Source: Ceraceosorus guamensis
Lineage: Eukaryota > Basidiomycota > Exobasidiomycetes > Ceraceosorales > Ceraceosoraceae
Assembly: GCF_003144195.1 (NCBI RefSeq)
Contig: NW_020290144.1
Span: 1-23,741, forward strand
Length of the DNA: 23,741 nucleotides
Direction of reading: 5' to 3'
Under the pieces are notes generated by a model that searched no databases, was not told where the DNA came from, and saw only the letters and a list, made by a program, of their open reading frames with translations. The position numbers were made by a program, and so were the translations under genes. Below are positions 19,987 through 23,741 of this stretch, piece after piece; position 1 is the first letter of the stretch, and each line of letters begins with the position of its first letter.

Positions 19987-21604
19987 TCAGGTCCCACTTG
20001 ACTGTTCCTGGTCCGCTGCTCTTGCGGCTTCAGTGTGCGCGTCCGCAGTGCCTGCTTCACCAGGCGCTGCCGTCGTCGGTGCCGTGGTCGAAGTGGAAGC
20101 GGAAGCGGGGGCGGCCGGATCGACATTGAGCATCTTTCTAGCATCGCTGATGACCTTGTCCAAAAATATCAATTCCTCCACCCTGGCCAATTTTTTGGGC
20201 TCCTTGCGAAGAGCCATCTTGACGTCTTCCACCTTTAGACGAGCTCGCGCGGCAAAAGGATGAGGCGATGCGAGCGGACCGGCGCGGGCAGAGGTGATGG
20301 GTGCGCCTCGCGTTAGATGAGCAAAGAGGTTGAGCGCATGGGAATTCGATGGTGGGAGAGATTGAGATTGAGATGCGCCCGAAGAAGCGTCGAGATTGTT
20401 AGGATTTGAGGCGGCGGAGTTAGCTGCTCCTGCGCCCGCACCTGCACCGCCCAAATCCGATGGATCGGAGATGATGCTGGGAAAGACGACCGGCATGGCT
20501 CCTCGAGCGACGGAGAATGGTGAGGGTCGAGCACGGTGACATAGATCCGTGATGAAATCTACAAGCAGCTCTTCCATGACCGACACGCTGGACGGATCGG
20601 GAAAGGCATTGTCCCCAAACGCATACATCAATCGAGACACTGCGACGAGTGCAGAGAGCGAGAGCGAGGAGGGATTGGAAAGGTGTCATGGACTGACTGG
20701 TCAAAGGCGCTGCACGTACTGCTCGAAGCTTGAAGCTTGGCCAACACTCACGGTCTTTGGTGAATACGCCACGATGAGTGTAGGGTCTTCTGCCTCTTCC
20801 CATTCCAGCGCCCCCAGCAGCAGCAGCACTGACCGCTTCATCCACCACCTGTCCCGCACCTTCCCTTCTCAGCCCAGCTGTACCATACCGACCCGATTCG
20901 GCCCTATTCGACACCGCAGCACCAGCACCAGCACCAGCAGCACCAATAGCATCATTCGCGTCGTTCCCGCCTGGCACAGATGCAGCCCGATCGGCCGTAC
21001 CAGATGCTCGATTCCTAGCGCTCGAAGCTCCTCTACCTCTTGCTCTGCCCGCACCTCTCCCTCGACCTTCCCCTCTGCCTCTACCTCGTCCTGCTTTACC
21101 TGCTCCTCCCCTACCTCTACCTCGTCCACGTTCGTTGGGGTTGCCTTGCTGACCAATACCCTTGGCCTCACCAGTAGCATCCGCTCCACTCAAGCTCCTC
21201 TGATCGCCTGCTCCTGCCGCCGTTTCCGCTCCCGCTGACGCTCTTGCTGCACCGCCTCGCCGAGATTTGCCCCTCCCTCTACCTCTTCCGCCTCCTCGAG
21301 CGCTCGCGCCTCGACCTGCACTCCCACCTGCACCTCCCATCTCAGCGACGCTCGAATTATCTTGGCCCATCTGTGAGTCTGCGATCTCAACATCCATCGA
21401 GCTTTGTCCTGCTACGTCGCGCACATTCCCGTGTGCCTGTGCGTGTGTGAAATGGGGAGTGCTGGGCTCTTCTTGCTTTATGTCAGGCGCGTTCAAGCCG
21501 AAGTCTGATGCTTGGGGCTGAGCTTGTGCCTGAGGCGGCGCCGACGAAGTGGAAGAGAGATCCATCACGCCGAATGCTCGGGTGTTTGGAGCTTGTGTGG
21601 CCAA
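19987..21604 (-). CDS. TAF13: TAF13 (TFIID subunit) with RG-rich N-terminal extension
   Basis: TAF13 pairs with TAF11 through a histone fold inside TFIID, the general factor that recognises promoters. Exon 1 is 21604..20752 and exon 2 is 20639..19987; the GTGAGT donor and CGCAG acceptor join in frame to give VFTKDLSRLMYAFGD, matching the family's FTKELRQMMYGFGD. The product is about 501 residues against 124 in human and 167 in yeast. Residues 1-280 are low complexity: Gln/Ala-rich, then many RG, GRGRG and ARGRG repeats. The histone fold begins about 281. Its third helix, RLKVEDVKMALRKEPKKLARVEELI, is separated from helix 2 by about 94 Ala/Gly/Ser-rich residues (about 322-415) where relatives have about ten. 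An unspliced intron there is possible: a GTGCTC donor and GCGAG acceptor of matching phase exist, but neither is strong. The Ala/Thr/Ser-rich tail follows VISDARKMLNVD. Confidence 0.93.
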
Positions 21605-22005
21605 TGAGGAGATGCCAAGCGTGTTGATTCAGGCGAGAGGGGCAGTGATGGAGGTGATGGAGTGGAACTTGAACTCTGCTCGATCGCTGCGATGAATGCT
21701 TTCCTGCCTCTTTTGTCATCGGCCGCGAGGGATTACAGCGGCTGAAACTTGGAGCTGAGGCCTACATGGAGCGCCAAGCAGCGCGGGAGAGTCTGAGTGG
21801 CAGTAGGAAGGGTGAGCAAGCAAGCAAGCAGGGCAAGGATCAAGTTTTTGAGTGAAAGTGTGAGTGTGAGTGATGCGAAGTCAACGTCAATAGTCGTTCA
21901 CGAGTCAGACAACTCGATCGCGACTCTTCGGATGCGTGCATGCAGCTGTGAAGAAGCGCTGTCACGTGGTCCTGACCCTAAACCAATCGGCTGCATCGCC
22001 CGTGC

Positions 22006-22029
22006 GCACCGCACCGCACCGCACCGCAC
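22006..22029. repeat. (GCACC)4 tandem repeat
   Basis: Four perfect GCACC units plus a partial fifth lie between the CCAAT box and the TATA box of the divergent promoter. Such short GC-rich repeats recur in the spacers of this window and are probably length-variable. Confidence 0.85.
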
Positions 22030-22248
22030 GAGTCAAGAGTGAGTCGCGGGCGTGTGCTGCGTGGAGCGTGCTGCTGCTGCTGGTGGTGGTGGTGGTGGTG
22101 GCAGGGTGTGCACCAACCATCATGATGGCACGGCAACACCGCATACACGCTGCCTGCACATTCCCGCTCATCCACTTTCCCACCACCAAGTGACTGCCAG
22201 TCATCATCGTATACCAAGCATTCATCGGGAAGTGTGGCTCTGGTTTGC

Positions 22249-22254
22249 TATAAA
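22249..22254 (+). promoter_or_regulatory. TATA box candidate for LSM12
   Basis: TATAAA in the context GCTATAAAGGC lies 95 bp upstream of the LSM12 start codon. That is an ordinary distance for a fungal TATA-driven promoter with a short leader. Function is inferred from sequence and position only. Confidence 0.5.
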
Positions 22255-22343
22255 GGCACGCACTGAGCGCACAGGACTGCCCGGTAGGCAGAGATCGAAT
22301 CATCAAGAGCAAAACAGGAGAAGCCAGTCGAGTCGAGCCGAGC

Positions 22344-23622
22344 ATGCCTCCCAAAGGTGGTGGTGGAGGAGGAGGGGGAGGAGGGGGAGGAGCATACAAG
22401 TCGCACCATCATCACAAGTCCTCCAACCCGCGCGATACCGCTGCAGCGACAGCGAACAGTACGAGCGGGAGCGCGAGCAGCAAGTCGACTGCTATCGCAG
22501 CGACTCCTCAAGCACATCCGCAAGCGCAGGCTCAGACGCAAGCTCAAGCTCAAGCTCAAGCTGCACCTTCATCAGACCTCGCACCTCTACTAGGTCTCAC
22601 ACTTTCCCTCGTGCTCTATCCCAATGGTAATCCCGTCTCTTCGTCTCGAACAGATGCAAATCAAGCATGGCAGACGGCCGGATCGGGGCACAAGAAGGCA
22701 TCTGTCAGAGGAGGAGGAGGAGGAGGAGGAGATGCGGCAATGTCGGAAGAGAAAGGCGAAACGGTGATTGGACAATTGTGGGCGTACGACGAGGCTTTGG
22801 GCGTAGTGGTTCTGCAGTGCGATGCCTCTGCTGGCGGTGTAGGAGGTGCGACGAGCAGCACGGGAACAAATATGGGCGCGGCATGCATCAATCCCACTGT
22901 GCTGGCTGCTGCTTCCAACGCTGCGTTGGGAGGTGCTTCGCCCAACACGAAGCCATCGACATCGTCGGCCATTTCGGATCCGAGCATCATCTCGGCTGGC
23001 AAGAATGTCCCTTCTTCCTCTTTCTCTTCCCCTGCTGCTGCTCCTGCTGCTGCTGCTGCTCCTGCCCCTGCTCTTCTCGCCCGCACCTCTTTCAGATTGC
23101 TCAAGACTCGAAGCATCAAATCCGTCTCGCTCGTGCAGACTTCGATCGGTGCGGCAGCTAGCGGAGCATCTCAATTGAGCGGCTTGAACAGCGTGAACTT
23201 GGCACAGGTGGAGAATAGGGAGAGGGTGGCTGCTTTGGATTCGAACAAGAGGTATAATAGGATCGGAAAGGGAGTGGGAAGAGAGGGTCAGATGGTCTTT
23301 GATGCGCTCGACAAGACGTGAGTCTTCTGTCTTTGTTTTTGCTTTTCCGATTGCGGCAGCCGGCGAGCGAGCGGAGCGGAGGGCGTGTAGGAGGAGAGAA
23401 TAGCGTGGGGCAGGGAGCATATGCGGGCGCCGCTTTCGGCAGCAGTCGTCAGGGCGGGAGCGTGTGGTAGCGTGGGCAGAATGGCACAGTCGACCAGGGA
23501 CGCCCGTTTGTCTTTGAAGCTTCGTCGTAGTCGCTCACTCCCGCGCACCTTTGCCCCTTCTCCGAAGTCTTCCATGTCGATGGCACCAAACACACATCAT
23601 TGTCATGGATGACATTGTGATT
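22344..23622 (+). CDS. LSM12: LSM12 homologue, partial at 3' end
   Basis: LSM12 proteins combine an Lsm RNA-binding fold with a C-terminal anticodon-binding-like domain. They associate with Pbp1/ataxin-2 and with ribosomes. Exon 1 is 22344-23317 (GTGAGT donor) and exon 2 is 23568-23622 (CCGAAG acceptor, GTGAGT donor); the last exon or exons lie beyond the window. The junction gives DALDKTLPCRWHQTHIIVMD, the conserved core of the C-terminal domain. The Lsm part is split by low-complexity insertions: LGLTLSLVLYPNG (about residue 83 on), then GQLWAYDEALGVVVLQCDAS, then SFRLLKTRSIKSVSLVQ. The N terminus carries a run of 12 glycines, four histidines and a QA-repeat. The start MPPKGG follows AGCATGCC; a TATA box lies 95 bp upstream. 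It diverges from TAF13. Confidence 0.93.
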
Positions 23623-23719
23623 GTGAGTTGCAGCATACTCTCGATTTGGAAGGGGATGGGCCAAAGCAAATTAGTCGACTTGTCTCACTGACCGGTTCTT
23701 CTCCGCTCATTTGCGGACC

Positions 23720-23741
23720 CTTTTTTTTTTTTTTTTTTTTT
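23720..23741. other. Poly-T run at the right edge
   Basis: About 22 consecutive T residues close the window, inside the second LSM12 intron after a CTGAC branch-point-like sequence near 23688. It may be a real polypyrimidine tract or the place where an assembly stopped at a homopolymer. Confidence 0.7.

Larger units (their letters stand above)
21605..22343. promoter_or_regulatory. Divergent promoter region, TAF13 and LSM12
   Basis: This 739-bp interval lies between two start codons facing away from each other. It holds a CACGTG box within TCACGTGG (21962-21969), a CCAAT box (21983-21987), a (GCACC)4 repeat at 22006-22025 and a TATAAA (22249-22254). A (CTG)n/(GTG)n run lies at about 22070-22100. 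AAGCAAGCAAGCA lies near 21817-21829 and GTGAGTGTGAGTG near 21858-21870. No gene of its own is apparent. The order CACGTG-CCAAT-TATA reads toward LSM12. Confidence 0.6.

Overview
The window is nuclear DNA from a basidiomycete fungus, most likely a smut-lineage yeast or mould (Ustilaginomycotina). The evidence is short, frequent introns (about 75-235 bp), a strong preference for GTGAGT-type 5' splice sites, GC-rich coding sequence, Ala/Gly/Ser-rich low-complexity loops in otherwise conserved proteins, and fungal peroxisomal and sterol-trafficking genes. Species placement is inference. There are no operons; every gene was read by joining exons at GT..AG sites and checking that the joined product matches a known family.

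Layout, left to right. (1) 67-440, minus: the 5' exons of an unrecognised gene. (2) 917-1071, minus: a probable last exon of another unrecognised gene. (3) 1861-5216, plus: a ten-exon peroxisomal acyl-CoA oxidase ending in a PTS1-like HKL. (4) 6126-8524, plus: a nine-exon 4-coumarate:CoA ligase/acyl-CoA synthetase-type enzyme. (5) 8525-9707: a spacer with a dense CTTGACT repeat cluster and CACGTG boxes. (6) 9708-10607, plus: BUD31, a spliceosomal protein. (7) 11971-13974, plus: a HEI10/CCNB1IP1-like RING protein (meiotic crossover factor family) in about twelve exons. (8) 14825-19804, plus: an NPC1/NCR1 sterol transporter. (9) 19987-21604, minus: TAF13, a TFIID histone-fold subunit with a long RG-rich N-terminal extension. 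(10) 22344 onward, plus: LSM12, running off the right edge, which ends in a poly-T run.

The acyl-CoA synthetase and acyl-CoA oxidase perform consecutive steps of fatty-acid activation and beta-oxidation and lie head-to-tail, so they may be co-regulated. The other genes (splicing, meiosis, sterol export, general transcription, RNA binding) have no obvious shared pathway. NPC1 and TAF13 converge with only 182 bp between their stops. TAF13 and LSM12 diverge from a shared 739-bp promoter region.

The observations most worth a second look are the HEI10-like gene with micro-exons and weak donors, the recurrent use of AAG instead of YAG as 3' splice site, the TAF13 architecture, and the CTTGACT/TGACTCA cluster upstream of BUD31. 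I found no tRNA or rRNA gene, CRISPR array, transposon or viral remnant.
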